Source: Streptomyces sp. NBC_01754 (lineage in GTDB: Bacteria > Actinomycetota > Actinomycetes > Streptomycetales > Streptomycetaceae). Taken from it: a stretch of DNA of 36,119 bases. Each line of letters begins with the position of its first letter. Position 1 is the stretch's first letter. The stretch covers positions 1 through 36,119 of the forward strand of contig NZ_CP109133.1 in assembly GCF_035918015.1 (NCBI RefSeq), written 5' to 3'. Shown here piece by piece: positions 13,992-21,643 of the stretch. The notes beneath the pieces were generated by a model. That model did no database searches and was not told the DNA's origin. It saw only the letters and a list, made by a program, of their open reading frames with translations. Made by a program: the position numbers and the translations under genes.

Positions 13992-14642
13992 ATGTCCGGC
14001 ATCGACTGGGACAAGGAGTTCAGCCTCATGAACCCCCAGACCCCCCCGACGTCCCCGGTTTCTCCGACTACGGAGAAGCCGGGGAAGCCCGCGACCTCAC
14101 GTTTTTCCGCTGCGGTCGGCGGGATGCGCCGCAACTCGGCGGCGCTCGCCGTGTGCGGCACGATCGCGGTCGTCGCCGTGTGCGGCACGGTCATCGCCGT
14201 CACCAACGTGCAGGCCGATCAGGTCGCCCAGGAGCGTGCGCGTGCCCAGGAGGCCGCCGCGAACGCGTTGGTCGAAGCGGAGGCCGACAAGCAGCGGGCG
14301 CAGACCGAGGAGGCCACGGCCAAGGCCGTGTACGAGCGGGAGATGACCGTCTACCGCGAGTGCATGAAGCTCCGCGCGGCGGCGGTCGCCAAGGCCGCCT
14401 CGTACGACATCGCCAGGATCCCCGAGTGCGACGCCCCGGTCTTCAGCGGGACGGCCGCCAGGGCCCAGAAGTCCTCCGGTGACGGTGCCGGCGGCGGCAT
14501 CACCTCCAGCCCGTGGCTGTGGGTGGCGCTCGTCGGAGGCGGCGGATTCATCGCCTACAAGAAGCTTTCCGCGCCCTCCGGTTCGGGCGCGGTAACCCCC
14601 GTGAACGGCAACAAGGGATTTACCTTCGAGAAGGGTGCATGA
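13992..14642 (+). CDS. Two-helix membrane protein of transfer region
   Basis: This 216-residue protein has a cytoplasmic N-terminus rich in Pro/Thr, a transmembrane helix about 48-70 (includes AVCGTIAVVAVCGTVIAV), a helical Ala/Glu coiled segment about 75-120, a pair of cysteines (C116 and C137 region), and a C-terminal helix about 171-189 (SSPWLWVALVGGGGFIAYKK). The ATG follows GAAGGAG. Its family is not recognised. The position between the DUF2637 and TraB genes suggests a part in conjugal DNA passage or spreading. Confidence 0.8.
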   Translation: MSGIDWDKEFSLMNPQTPPTSPVSPTTEKPGKPATSRFSAAVGGMRRNSAALAVCGTIAVVAVCGTVIAVTNVQADQVAQERARAQEAAANALVEAEADKQRAQTEEATAKAVYEREMTVYRECMKLRAAAVAKAASYDIARIPECDAPVFSGTAARAQKSSGDGAGGGITSSPWLWVALVGGGGFIAYKKLSAPSGSGAVTPVNGNKGFTFEKGA

Positions 14643-14643
14643 C

Positions 14644-14862
14644 ATGACACTTCAGTTCTTCGCTCTCGGCCTGTTCTGCTGGGCTCTGTTCTTCACCTTC
14701 AAGAAGACCAAGGGAAAGCAGATGGTGGTCTGCCTCATGCTGATCGTCTCCGGGATCTTCCTGCCGTACACGCCGTTCAGTGAGGAGATCCGCACCACGC
14801 TGGAGTCGGTGTTCAACACGGCGAACACGACCGTGAACAACATCGGCTCATCGTCGCACTGA
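14644..14862 (+). CDS. Small membrane protein of transfer region
   Basis: This 72-residue protein has two hydrophobic helices, about 3-18 (FFALGLFCWALFFTF) and 28-44 (VVCLMLIVSGIFLPY), separated by the basic turn KKTKGK. The ATG at 14644 lies just past the stop of the previous gene, with AAGGG upstream, so the two are probably co-translated. Comparable short proteins lie next to spd genes on Streptomyces conjugative elements. The exact role is unknown. Confidence 0.75.
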   Translation: MTLQFFALGLFCWALFFTFKKTKGKQMVVCLMLIVSGIFLPYTPFSEEIRTTLESVFNTANTTVNNIGSSSH

Positions 14863-14873
14863 GTGAGCAGACT

Positions 14874-14976
14874 CGGTTACCGGTTACCGGTTACAGGCCC
14901 CCAGAGCCCCCGGTTCGGACCCTCCAGTGGGGGGTTCGGCGGGTCTCTGGTGGCTGTAACCGGTAACCGGTAACCG
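14874..14976. promoter_or_regulatory. Inverted triplet repeats CGGTTAC
   Basis: Three direct copies of CGGTTAC (14874-14894) face three copies of GTAACCG (14956-14976), forming 23-bp complementary arms with a G/C-rich, partly self-complementary centre. The whole 103-bp element fills the gap between two transfer-region genes. The phased heptamers suggest a multi-site operator, or an RNA hairpin that controls the next operon. Confidence 0.7.
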
Positions 14977-15010
14977 ACCGGAACCACACACAGTCACAGA
15001 AGGGAGGGTC

Positions 15011-16060
15011 ATGGAACTCCTGGTACTCCTCGCCATCAGCTACCTGTTCGGCGTGGAGAAAACAAACGGGAAATACGAACAGGCGGGAATCAAGAAACCC
15101 CCCGCTAAAACAAAAGAGAAATGGAAGCCGACCCGGGCTCCGGACACATTCAGGAACGCCCCGTACAACGTCGCGGCGAAAACGCATTACGGTCTGCTGG
15201 CGGGCGCACATATGGCCGGTGGCCTGCGTGACGGATGGCGTTCGGCCTACCTCAAGAATCCGACCGCCAAGCCTTCCGTTTCCACGTCCGGAAAGCCTTC
15301 GGCGACAACGCCGCCGACAGGGCCCTCGTCCTCGACGACTCCCCCGACGGCGCCCCCGCCCCCGACGACCCCGCCGACCACCGCACCACCGCCGCCGACG
15401 ACCCCACCGACGGCAACGCCCCCTCCGCCGTCCGCGCCTCCGCCGCCGACGACCCCGCCGTCCGCACCCCCGCCGCCGACAGCGCCGCCGATGCCGACGG
15501 TGTCGCCGGGATCCGTGGTTCCGCCCCCGGGCACCATTCCGCGGCCCCGCATCGTCAAGCTGCCCGACCACATCTGGAAGGACCCCGCGATGCAGCCCAA
15601 CCCGCCCGTTCCGCACTCCGCGACCGTCGACGACAAGGGCGTCCACGTCACGACCGCCGCGGGCAAGTCCCGCACCTACAGCGGCGGTGAGGTCATGACC
15701 CTCACTCAGGTCATCGACCTCGCCGAGGGCTCGGCCACCCTGTGCCAGGCCAGCACCGACACCGCCCTGGAACTCATGGACGAGTCCACGGAGCTGGCCA
15801 CTGACTGCGACACGCTCATCGCCGAGATCACCGCAAAGGGCGTCGGCGCGAACCTCATCGGCAAGTGCGAGGTGCTCAAGGAGCAGCTCGACCTCCAGGC
15901 CGCCGCCGCCAAGGACGTCCACGACAAGATCCAGGGCGGCGAGGAGGCGTGCCGCACCGCGTCCGCGAACGCGGAGCTCCGCCACGGTCCGATCTTCCGG
16001 GCCGTCGCCGACTCCCCTCTGACCAAGCCCGCTGAACGCGACTTCTACAACGCCCGATAG
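15011..16060 (+). CDS. Proline-rich protein with N-terminal hydrophobic segment
   Basis: The product is 349 residues. It starts with a short hydrophobic stretch (MELLVLLAISYLFGV), then a basic region of about 70 residues whose codons are unusually A-rich (15050-15130). A proline/threonine tract follows at about 95-180, built from repeated PPPPTTPP units. The C-terminal part (about 190-349) is helical and contains a CxxxxD and two more cysteines. The tract could span the cell wall or act as a spacer between domains. No homologous family is recognised. It lies in an operon with the next gene and TraB, so a structural role at the mating or cross-wall site is plausible. The ATG follows GGGAGG. 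Confidence 0.8.
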   Translation: MELLVLLAISYLFGVEKTNGKYEQAGIKKPPAKTKEKWKPTRAPDTFRNAPYNVAAKTHYGLLAGAHMAGGLRDGWRSAYLKNPTAKPSVSTSGKPSATTPPTGPSSSTTPPTAPPPPTTPPTTAPPPPTTPPTATPPPPSAPPPPTTPPSAPPPPTAPPMPTVSPGSVVPPPGTIPRPRIVKLPDHIWKDPAMQPNPPVPHSATVDDKGVHVTTAAGKSRTYSGGEVMTLTQVIDLAEGSATLCQASTDTALELMDESTELATDCDTLIAEITAKGVGANLIGKCEVLKEQLDLQAAAAKDVHDKIQGGEEACRTASANAELRHGPIFRAVADSPLTKPAERDFYNAR

Positions 16061-16078
16061 AAGAGGAGCAGCCCCCGC

Positions 16079-16471
16079 ATGAGCGCCACCGAAACCCTGA
16101 AGGACGCCGCGAACTACGCGGCCCTGCGCACCAAGCTGGCCTGGCTCACCCACAAGGTCCACGCCCACGCACAGACCGTCACCACCCTCGCCTCCGACAT
16201 CGACGACGCTGCCGAGCAGATGCTGGACGCCTCCGAAACGATGAAGGCGCTGGCCGTCGACGACGCCACGACCTCCGAGTTCGCCGACGCCGCGCTGACC
16301 ATGACCGGCGTCAAGGACGCGGCCGGCGCCTACACCTCTGCCGCCGACAGCGCCTCCGCTGCCGCCGACGACGCGAAGACCACCACCGAGAGCGACCACG
16401 GCGGCATCGCCGACGCGGTGGACTCCTCCCCCGTCGACATGGCCGAAGCCAGCTTCTACACCCAGAGCTAA
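16079..16471 (+). CDS. Helical 130-residue protein before traB
   Basis: This all-helical, Ala/Asp/Thr-rich acidic protein has heptad-like stretches such as LASDIDDAAEQMLDASETM and no cysteine or membrane segment. It is preceded by GAGGAG and sits 15 bp before the traB start, so it should be co-expressed with the translocase. Its size and helical content recall small partners of transfer ATPases, but there is no motif that proves this and the family is unrecognised. Confidence 0.75.
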   Translation: MSATETLKDAANYAALRTKLAWLTHKVHAHAQTVTTLASDIDDAAEQMLDASETMKALAVDDATTSEFADAALTMTGVKDAAGAYTSAADSASAAADDAKTTTESDHGGIADAVDSSPVDMAEASFYTQS

Positions 16472-16485
16472 GGAGATACAGGACC

Positions 16486-18681
16486 GTGGGGCCGACCCGA
16501 GCACAGTTCATCCAGTACGCGCCCGCCGCTCTCGCGGTGGTGCCACTCGTCGCCGGCCCCTGGTCCGCACTCGCCGCTGCGGCGGCCGGAGCCGGGGCGT
16601 GGGCCGTCAACACCTCCGCCCCGGTTCTGCGGTCCCTGATCGCGTGCGGGCTCACGACCACCGGCTGCGGCATCGCCGCGCACGAAGTCCTTGCCGCGGG
16701 CGGGAACCCGCTGATCGCCCTCGGGCTCGCCGTCCCGGCCGGAGCGGCCGCCCTGGCCCACCACCGCAACCTCACCGGTCACACCCCCGCCCTCGTACCT
16801 GCGACCACGGGCGCGGGTACGGCGGTCGGGCTGACGTCGCAGGAACAGCTCATCACCGCCTATTGGAAGGAGTTCATCTCCGGCCCGACCCAGACCGAGG
16901 GGCGCGTCCTCATCCAGGCCGGGGCGAACCTGGAGCACTTCGCCCTCGAGGCCGACGGCGATCACGTGGCGTTCACCGGGATCATCACTGTGCCGCAGGG
17001 GCAGCAGGTGCGGGTGAAGGCCGCTGACATCGGCTCCGTCTACCGGGTCGCCGTCTCGCAGGTCGATCTGGGTGACCCCAAGCACTACGCGCCCAACGCC
17101 CTGCCCGTCACCGTGCAGTTGAGGGTGCCGGCAGCGCAGCCGCAGATCGCGTCCGGGCCCCCGACGACGCCCGAGGAGCAGTGGGCCGCGTACGTCGGCG
17201 TGCCGGAAGGCGCGATGCCCGGCACCACCCTGACCCTCACCCGCTACGACGGGCCGAAGGACTGGGAAGGCATCGCCAACCGCGACCGCAGGGCGATCGG
17301 CACCGTCAACCTCCAGGACCTCGCGGGCAACCTCGACCTGGAGACGATCCAGATCGCCCTCGCCCCCGGCGACAAGCCCTCGCAGATGGGGATCCGGGTG
17401 ATGCGGGAGCACGCGCTGATGCACGGCACGATGCTCTCCTCGGTCCTGGACGAACTGTCCATGGACTCGCGCGGCTACGTCCGCGCCGGCACCTACGTCG
17501 ACGGCCGGGCCGCCCTGCTGCCGCTGGCGCAGCCCGGCTCCGGCGCCCGCCACCTCTACCTCGTCGGCGGGTCCAGATCGGGCAAGTCCGGATTGCTGGA
17601 ACAGATCCTGCTCTCCGCCCACCGCTCCGGTATCGCGGTGATCCTCGCCTCCCCACAGGCCGGGACCATCGCCGGCGCCTCGCTCTCGGCGTACCTCGGG
17701 GACGGCCTGGACGAGGCGATGGGCGCGCTGCGCCTGGCCTACGCGATGATGCTCGACCGCGAGGCCCGCTACCGCTCCCCCGCATTCCCGTTCACCGACC
17801 CGCTGGTCCTGGTCGTCATCGACGAGGCGCACATGCTGCTGTCGGCCTCCTCGCCGTACCACCTGGAGGCGAAGGCGATCGTGGAACAGCTGACCCGCCG
17901 CTCCCTCAAGCGGGGCATCGGCGTCGTCCTGGCCACCCAGACCCCACTGGCCGAAGACCTCGGCAACAGCACGGTCATCCGTTCCCAACTCCTGATCGGC
18001 GGCGGCGCGGTGTTCCTGCGCTGCGCCAAGGGCCAGGGCTCCCTGGTCGGGGCGAACGCGGTGGAGGGTGCGGAGGGCCTTGACCTGTCGATGATCCCCT
18101 CGCAATGGCCCGGCCAGTACGCCAAGGTCGCCGACCGCGACATGAGCGGCCTGGCCACCGAGGCCGCCGCCGCCCCCGAGGACGGCACCTTCGGCCTGGG
18201 CTACCTCCTCACCCCCGGCTCGCAGGCCGTCCAGTTCCGCTCCCTGCACCTGGACGTGCCGCCCGCCTCCCTCGCCGGAAGCGAGCCGCCGGTCGGCATC
18301 GAGGCCTGCGACGCCTGGCGCGAGCGCGACGCGATCACCCAGACCCCCATGGTCGACAAGCGCGGCAAGAACCTGATCGGCAGCCTCGCCGACCTCCTCG
18401 CCGCAGCCGAGGGCGCCCCCGCCTCGCAGGAGGCGCCCCACCACAACCCCGCTGGAACCAGCAGGCCCGGTACTCCCGGCGCAGCCGCGGGGACACCTGA
18501 CGGACAGGAGCTGATCAAGCCGCGCATCCTCGAACTCCTTCGGGAGCAGTCCATCCCGATGACCGCCGAGACCATCGCCCGAAAGCTGGGCACCTCCGCC
18601 AAAAACATCAAGCCGCGCCTGTCCGAGCTGAAGAAGCGGGACGAGGTCACCAACGAGAACGGCCTGTGGAGGGCAGCATGA
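16486..18681 (+). CDS. traB: TraB-like FtsK/SpoIIIE conjugal DNA translocase
   Basis: The product of 731 residues is a membrane-anchored hexameric ATPase that moves double-stranded plasmid DNA between mycelia. Hydrophobic segments lie at about 11-40 and 48-90. The motor domain has Walker A GGSRSGKS at 361-368 and Walker B LVLVVIDEAH ending at D446/E447, followed by LKRGIGVVLATQTP. The last 65 residues form a winged helix (ILELLREQSIPMTAETIARK) comparable to the FtsK gamma domain that reads 8-bp polar DNA repeats. The GTG start follows AAGGAG. It is somewhat larger than minimal TraB proteins. It overlaps the next gene by ATGA. Candidate recognition sites are the GTTTCGG cluster at 11714-12080 and the GACCC array at 20221. 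Confidence 0.93.
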   Translation: MGPTRAQFIQYAPAALAVVPLVAGPWSALAAAAAGAGAWAVNTSAPVLRSLIACGLTTTGCGIAAHEVLAAGGNPLIALGLAVPAGAAALAHHRNLTGHTPALVPATTGAGTAVGLTSQEQLITAYWKEFISGPTQTEGRVLIQAGANLEHFALEADGDHVAFTGIITVPQGQQVRVKAADIGSVYRVAVSQVDLGDPKHYAPNALPVTVQLRVPAAQPQIASGPPTTPEEQWAAYVGVPEGAMPGTTLTLTRYDGPKDWEGIANRDRRAIGTVNLQDLAGNLDLETIQIALAPGDKPSQMGIRVMREHALMHGTMLSSVLDELSMDSRGYVRAGTYVDGRAALLPLAQPGSGARHLYLVGGSRSGKSGLLEQILLSAHRSGIAVILASPQAGTIAGASLSAYLGDGLDEAMGALRLAYAMMLDREARYRSPAFPFTDPLVLVVIDEAHMLLSASSPYHLEAKAIVEQLTRRSLKRGIGVVLATQTPLAEDLGNSTVIRSQLLIGGGAVFLRCAKGQGSLVGANAVEGAEGLDLSMIPSQWPGQYAKVADRDMSGLATEAAAAPEDGTFGLGYLLTPGSQAVQFRSLHLDVPPASLAGSEPPVGIEACDAWRERDAITQTPMVDKRGKNLIGSLADLLAAAEGAPASQEAPHHNPAGTSRPGTPGAAAGTPDGQELIKPRILELLREQSIPMTAETIARKLGTSAKNIKPRLSELKKRDEVTNENGLWRAA

Positions 18682-19139
18682 ACACCCGTACCGAGACTGA
18701 CTTCACCCCCATCGACCCCGACCTGTACGTGAAGGCATTCCAACTCCTCGACCCCACACCGGAACCCGCCGCCCCCGCGACCCCCGCGGCTCCCGCGCAG
18801 GTTCCCCTCAACCTGCCCGCCGCCCCGCCGGCCCACCTGACCGGCCCGGTCGAGAAGACCCTCACCGACGCGCTCGCCTTCCTCGACACCCACGGCTGGG
18901 CCAGGTACTCCCTCGTCCACCCCGAGGGCGCCCGGTGCTCCATCGGCGCCCTACGAGCCGCGGCCGGCGCCCGCAACGCCGCCTACTGCGACGCCGGGAA
19001 CCTGCTCCTGGACGAGGCCCGCCGCCAGCACGGCAAGAAGTGGGAGACGATCCCCTCCTGGAACGACTCCCACACCGGAGCGCAGGTGCGTAGCGTGTGG
19101 GAGGCCGCCATCCGGCGCGCCCACCACATGAACATCTGA
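18678..19139 (+). CDS. DUF6197 family protein
   Basis: The product is 153 residues. After a disordered Pro/Ala N-terminus (to about 60), the DUF6197 core is seen: EKTLTDALAFLDTHGWARYS, then GARCSIGALRAAAG, and the family-typical IPSWNDSHTGAQVRSVWEAA near the C-terminus. The start overlaps the traB stop (ATGA), so it is translated with traB. A diverged relative is encoded at 11125-11664. The biochemical function is unknown. Confidence 0.82.
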   Translation: MNTRTETDFTPIDPDLYVKAFQLLDPTPEPAAPATPAAPAQVPLNLPAAPPAHLTGPVEKTLTDALAFLDTHGWARYSLVHPEGARCSIGALRAAAGARNAAYCDAGNLLLDEARRQHGKKWETIPSWNDSHTGAQVRSVWEAAIRRAHHMNI

Positions 19140-19153
19140 CGCTGGAGCTGCCC

Positions 19154-19366
19154 GTGTCGTTCTCGTTCACCAACCCCGAGCCAAACCGCGACGACGGCCG
19201 GTCGTTCTCGTTCACCGGCCCGCAGCCGGGCAGCGACGACGGCCGCTCGTTCGCGTTCACCGGCTCGGACCCGGCCGACATCGACAGGCAGCTCCAGACG
19301 ATCACCGACATGGCCCACGAGATTCTCCGCCTCGTTGCGAACGTCCGCAGCCAGATCAACACCTGA
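19154..19366 (+). CDS. Small protein with SFSFT repeats
   Basis: This 70-residue protein starts at a GTG with GGAG upstream, 14 bp after the previous gene. Residues 2-40 contain three repeats of the form SFSFTxPxPxxDDGR, followed by a helical tail (IDRQLQTITDMAHEILRLV). The repeats are reflected in the DNA at 19157-19270. The family is not recognised. The tail could mediate assembly, and the repeats could be short binding tags. Confidence 0.65.
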   Translation: MSFSFTNPEPNRDDGRSFSFTGPQPGSDDGRSFAFTGSDPADIDRQLQTITDMAHEILRLVANVRSQINT

Positions 19367-19408
19367 CCGCCCAGAACGCGGAGAACAGACTCACCCAGCT
19401 CGGCCTCG

Positions 19409-19439
19409 CGCCCCGCCCGGACTCCTTCCGGGCGGGGCG
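19409..19439 (+). terminator. Terminator of traB operon
   Basis: A perfect 12-bp stem (CGCCCCGCCCGG and complement) with the loop ACTCCTT, 42 bp after the SFSFT-repeat gene. Confidence 0.8.
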
Positions 19440-19487
19440 GTGCTGTTCCCTGCCCGCATACCACCCATCCCCGGGAGACCGACCACC

Positions 19488-19823
19488 GTGCGCCGCTACC
19501 GCTACCGCTGCACCGTCTGCCGCACCACCAGCCCCGTCGTCCACCAGCTCCACGACCTGGACGCCGAAGGCGCCGCCCACCGCCAGGCCCTCCACGCCGG
19601 GCACTTCCCCGACGACGAAGCAGCCGGCCAGATAGACCGGCGCGGACGCTGGTACACCGCCCTGCCCCCGCTGTCCGCGCTCCACGCACACCTCGCAGAC
19701 GCCCTCAGCGACCTCCACGACCCCAAGGCAATGGGCCACTACTGGTGGGCCACCACCGGCGCCGCCCTCATCATCGGCGGCACAGCAGCACTCTTCCTCA
19801 CCCTCATCGCCACCGCACTCTGA
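19488..19823 (+). CDS. Zinc-ribbon and membrane-anchor protein
   Basis: This 111-residue protein starts at a GTG after GGGAG. An N-terminal CxxC (YRCTVCRTT) with later histidines suggests a small zinc site. The middle is soluble, and the C-terminus is a membrane helix (ATTGAALIIGGTAALFLTLI) that would anchor it in the cytoplasmic membrane. Proteins of this pattern are common in Streptomyces mobile elements, with no known function. Confidence 0.75.
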   Translation: MRRYRYRCTVCRTTSPVVHQLHDLDAEGAAHRQALHAGHFPDDEAAGQIDRRGRWYTALPPLSALHAHLADALSDLHDPKAMGHYWWATTGAALIIGGTAALFLTLIATAL

Positions 19824-19826
19824 CCT

Positions 19827-20003
19827 GCCCGATCACCCCGCCCCCCGCCCCGGCCCCGGCCGGGAGGCCGCCGCCGACGACATCGACGCCCCGAGCTCGC
19901 CGCGATCCTGCACGAGCTCCAGGAGGACATCGACCAGCACATCGCCGACGAACTCGGCACCAAGCGCTACCGGCCCGCCGCCCCGGACACCACCAACGAC
20001 TAA
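19827..20003 (+). pseudogene. Possible frameshifted small gene
   Basis: Two adjacent frames together give a protein-like string. Up to about 19890 the reading is GREAAADDIDA; after a one-base shift in the run ccccg it continues PELAAILHELQEDIDQHIAD and ends in TAA at 20001-20003. No ATG or GTG opens either part. The second part ends 12 bp before the next start codon. It is either a decayed gene, a sequencing slip in a G/C run, or chance coding-like DNA. Confidence 0.35.
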
Positions 20004-20015
20004 TCAGGGACACCC

Positions 20016-20222
20016 ATGGGATTCCTCGACCGCCTCATCGGCCCACCCCGTAGCGGATCCGCCGGATCGATCGGCGTCACCGGCCAGGCCGCCCCGGCGA
20101 ACACCTCACCCCCCGCTGACGAGCAGGAGATCCGCCAGACCGGCGACAGTGGCCCCACGTGGAAGGCCAAGGCCGACGAAGCCGACGCGGTCAACGCGCA
20201 CCGCCGCTCGCGCCGACGCTGA
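20016..20222 (+). CDS. Hypothetical 68-residue protein
   Basis: The ATG follows AGGGA. The peptide begins MGFLDRLIGPPRSGSAGS, is otherwise polar, and ends in RRSRRR. Immediately after its TGA comes a (GACCC)6 tandem repeat, after which the same frame continues as STEDLVDQVLQQLPHLRP up to a stop at 20310-20312. The present stop may therefore have been created by repeat expansion that cut a longer gene. The function is unknown. Confidence 0.6.
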   Translation: MGFLDRLIGPPRSGSAGSIGVTGQAAPANTSPPADEQEIRQTGDSGPTWKAKADEADAVNAHRRSRRR

Positions 20223-20285
20223 CCCGACCCGACCCGACCCGACCCGACCTGGCCGTCCACCGAGGACCTGGTCGACCAGGTCCTC
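20221..20285. repeat. GACCC tandem repeat plus 24-bp palindrome
   Basis: Six copies of GACCC and a GACCT (20221-20250) are followed at 20262-20285 by a perfect 24-bp palindrome whose half is GAGGACCTGGTC. GACCCG-type octamers are known TraB recognition sequences in one Streptomyces plasmid (pSVH1), so this is a second, weaker candidate for a transfer or protein-binding site. Alternatively it is a simple slippage repeat beside a coding palindrome. Confidence 0.6.
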
Positions 20286-20362
20286 CAGCAGCTCCCGCAC
20301 CTGCGGCCGTGACCGCCAGGCGCCGCCACCCGCGCGCGGTGCCCACCCCGCCGGAGCAGCCC

Positions 20363-20695
20363 GTGGCGCTCCAGCTCCTGAACTGGCGCCACTCCACGCA
20401 CTTCGGCCAGCCCGCCCCGTGTGTGCTGTGCGGCACCACCACCCCGCTGAGGTCCCATGCCAAAGAACCCGTGCACAAGGTCTGCGCGGAGTTCTGGAAC
20501 GCGGCGCACCTCGGCGAGACGCGGTTCGTCTCCGACCGGCCCAGGGCGGCGGGACGATCGACCACGCCTGACCTCTACGAGGAGCCTGCCGACGAATACG
20601 CCGCCGTCCAGCGAGCCCAGGGCACGGACGCCTGGGTCGTCATGGACCTCGGCAGCGACCAGTTCCTCGTGGTCACCGACACCACCCCTCACTGA
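20363..20695 (+). CDS. Hypothetical protein with CxxC motif
   Basis: A protein of about 110 residues, starting at the GTG at 20363 with GGAG upstream; earlier GTGs at 20309 and 20339 are alternatives. It contains PCVLCGTTTPLRSHAKEPVH, a CxxC followed by histidines and a later cysteine (KVCAEF), which resembles a small treble-clef or zinc-ribbon fold. The C-terminal part is acidic and ends DQFLVVTDTTPH. The family is not recognised. It lies 22 bp before the Nudix gene in the same direction. Confidence 0.65.
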   Translation: MALQLLNWRHSTHFGQPAPCVLCGTTTPLRSHAKEPVHKVCAEFWNAAHLGETRFVSDRPRAAGRSTTPDLYEEPADEYAAVQRAQGTDAWVVMDLGSDQFLVVTDTTPH

Positions 20696-20717
20696 CCCAC
20701 CCAACCGGAAGGCGAAC

Positions 20718-21158
20718 ATGACCGAGACCGAGACCGAGACCGAGTCGTTCGAGACGATCCGCTACACCGCCGACGTGGTCGTCCTGACGCCCGGCGGAGA
20801 CACCCTGCTGATCGAGCGCGACTGGCCGCCGTACGAAGGCGACTGGGCCATCGCCGGAGGCCACGTCGACGTCGGAGAAACGAGCCGTGAGGCCGCCGTC
20901 CGCGAGCTGGCCGAAGAAACCGGGATCCACGTGAGCGCCGGCGACCTGCGCCAGATCGGCGTCTGGGACCAGCCCGACCGTGACCCCCGCGGCAGGTACG
21001 TCACCGTCGCGTACGTGGTCACCGTCCCCGCCGACACCCCGATCATCGCCGGGGATGACGCCCGCACCGCCCGCTGGTGGCCCCTGGCCAACCTGCCGGA
21101 ACGGCTGGCTTTCGACCACGCCGACATCCTCAGCGCGGCCACCGCCCCCACCTCCTGA
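20718..21158 (+). CDS. Nudix hydrolase
   Basis: This 146-residue protein has a complete Nudix box at residues 48-70: G48, E54, then REL at 62-64, EE at 66-67 and G69-I70 in the expected spacing. These bind the metal that drives hydrolysis of a nucleoside diphosphate linked to another group. The substrate (oxidised nucleotide, ADP-ribose or other) cannot be told. The N-terminus repeats TETETETE, encoded by a short GACCGA repeat. The ATG follows GGAAGG. A strong terminator follows, so it probably ends a transcription unit with the CxxC protein. Confidence 0.93.
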   Translation: MTETETETESFETIRYTADVVVLTPGGDTLLIERDWPPYEGDWAIAGGHVDVGETSREAAVRELAEETGIHVSAGDLRQIGVWDQPDRDPRGRYVTVAYVVTVPADTPIIAGDDARTARWWPLANLPERLAFDHADILSAATAPTS

Positions 21159-21174
21159 GACACCACCACAAGAC

Positions 21175-21219
21175 GCCAGAGCGCCGCCCCGACCTTCCCG
21201 GCCGGGGCGGCGCTCTGGC
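21175..21219 (+). terminator. Terminator after Nudix gene
   Basis: A perfect 17-bp stem (GCCAGAGCGCCGCCCCG and complement) with an 11-nt loop. Confidence 0.85.
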
Positions 21220-21250
21220 ATCTCCACCCGATTTCGAGCCTGGAGGCTCC

Positions 21251-21643
21251 ATGACCGACGTGTTCATCGACTCCTTCGGCGCCCGCTGGCAGGACCCGCC
21301 GTCGCCCCGCTACCGCGCCGCCGTCCTCGCCATCAACCTCACGAACACGCTGCTGAACCCGGCTCTCGCCGACGTCGTCGCCCGCCAGACCGGACGGGAC
21401 GCAGGCGTACGCGACTACGTCCTCAACAACCCCGGCGCGGCCCGCATCATCAACGACGCCGTCCACGAACTCACCGCCCTGCGCACCGCCGCGCACGACC
21501 GCCCCGTCCAGCTCCTGGTGAACTGCTGGTACGGGAGGCACAGGGCACCCGCAATCGCCGACGCCATCGGCCACCACATGCGCGAGGCCGGTGCCCGCGT
21601 CCTTCTCTGCACCAAGTCGGCGGTCGCTGGAGGTCTTCGGTGA
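21251..21643 (+). CDS. RapZ C-terminal-like domain protein
   Basis: This 130-residue protein matches the C-terminal half of RapZ. After two helices it has the strand and loop PVQLLVNCWYGRHRAPAIAD (about residues 85-104), the counterpart of the conserved RapZ segment with a GC...GKHRS core. In RapZ this domain binds the regulatory RNA or metabolite and is fused to a P-loop ATPase; here it stands alone. The ATG follows TGGAGG. Its TGA overlaps the GTG of the next gene, and a separate P-loop kinase gene ends the same operon, so the domains may act together as separate proteins. Confidence 0.72.
   Translation: MTDVFIDSFGARWQDPPSPRYRAAVLAINLTNTLLNPALADVVARQTGRDAGVRDYVLNNPGAARIINDAVHELTALRTAAHDRPVQLLVNCWYGRHRAPAIADAIGHHMREAGARVLLCTKSAVAGGLR

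Noticed and set aside
16468..18444. 658-codon minus-strand frame opposite traB
   Set aside because: Mirror frame caused by high GC in the well-supported traB gene; likewise 11912-13837 opposite the DUF2637 gene and 26197-28836 opposite the helicase.
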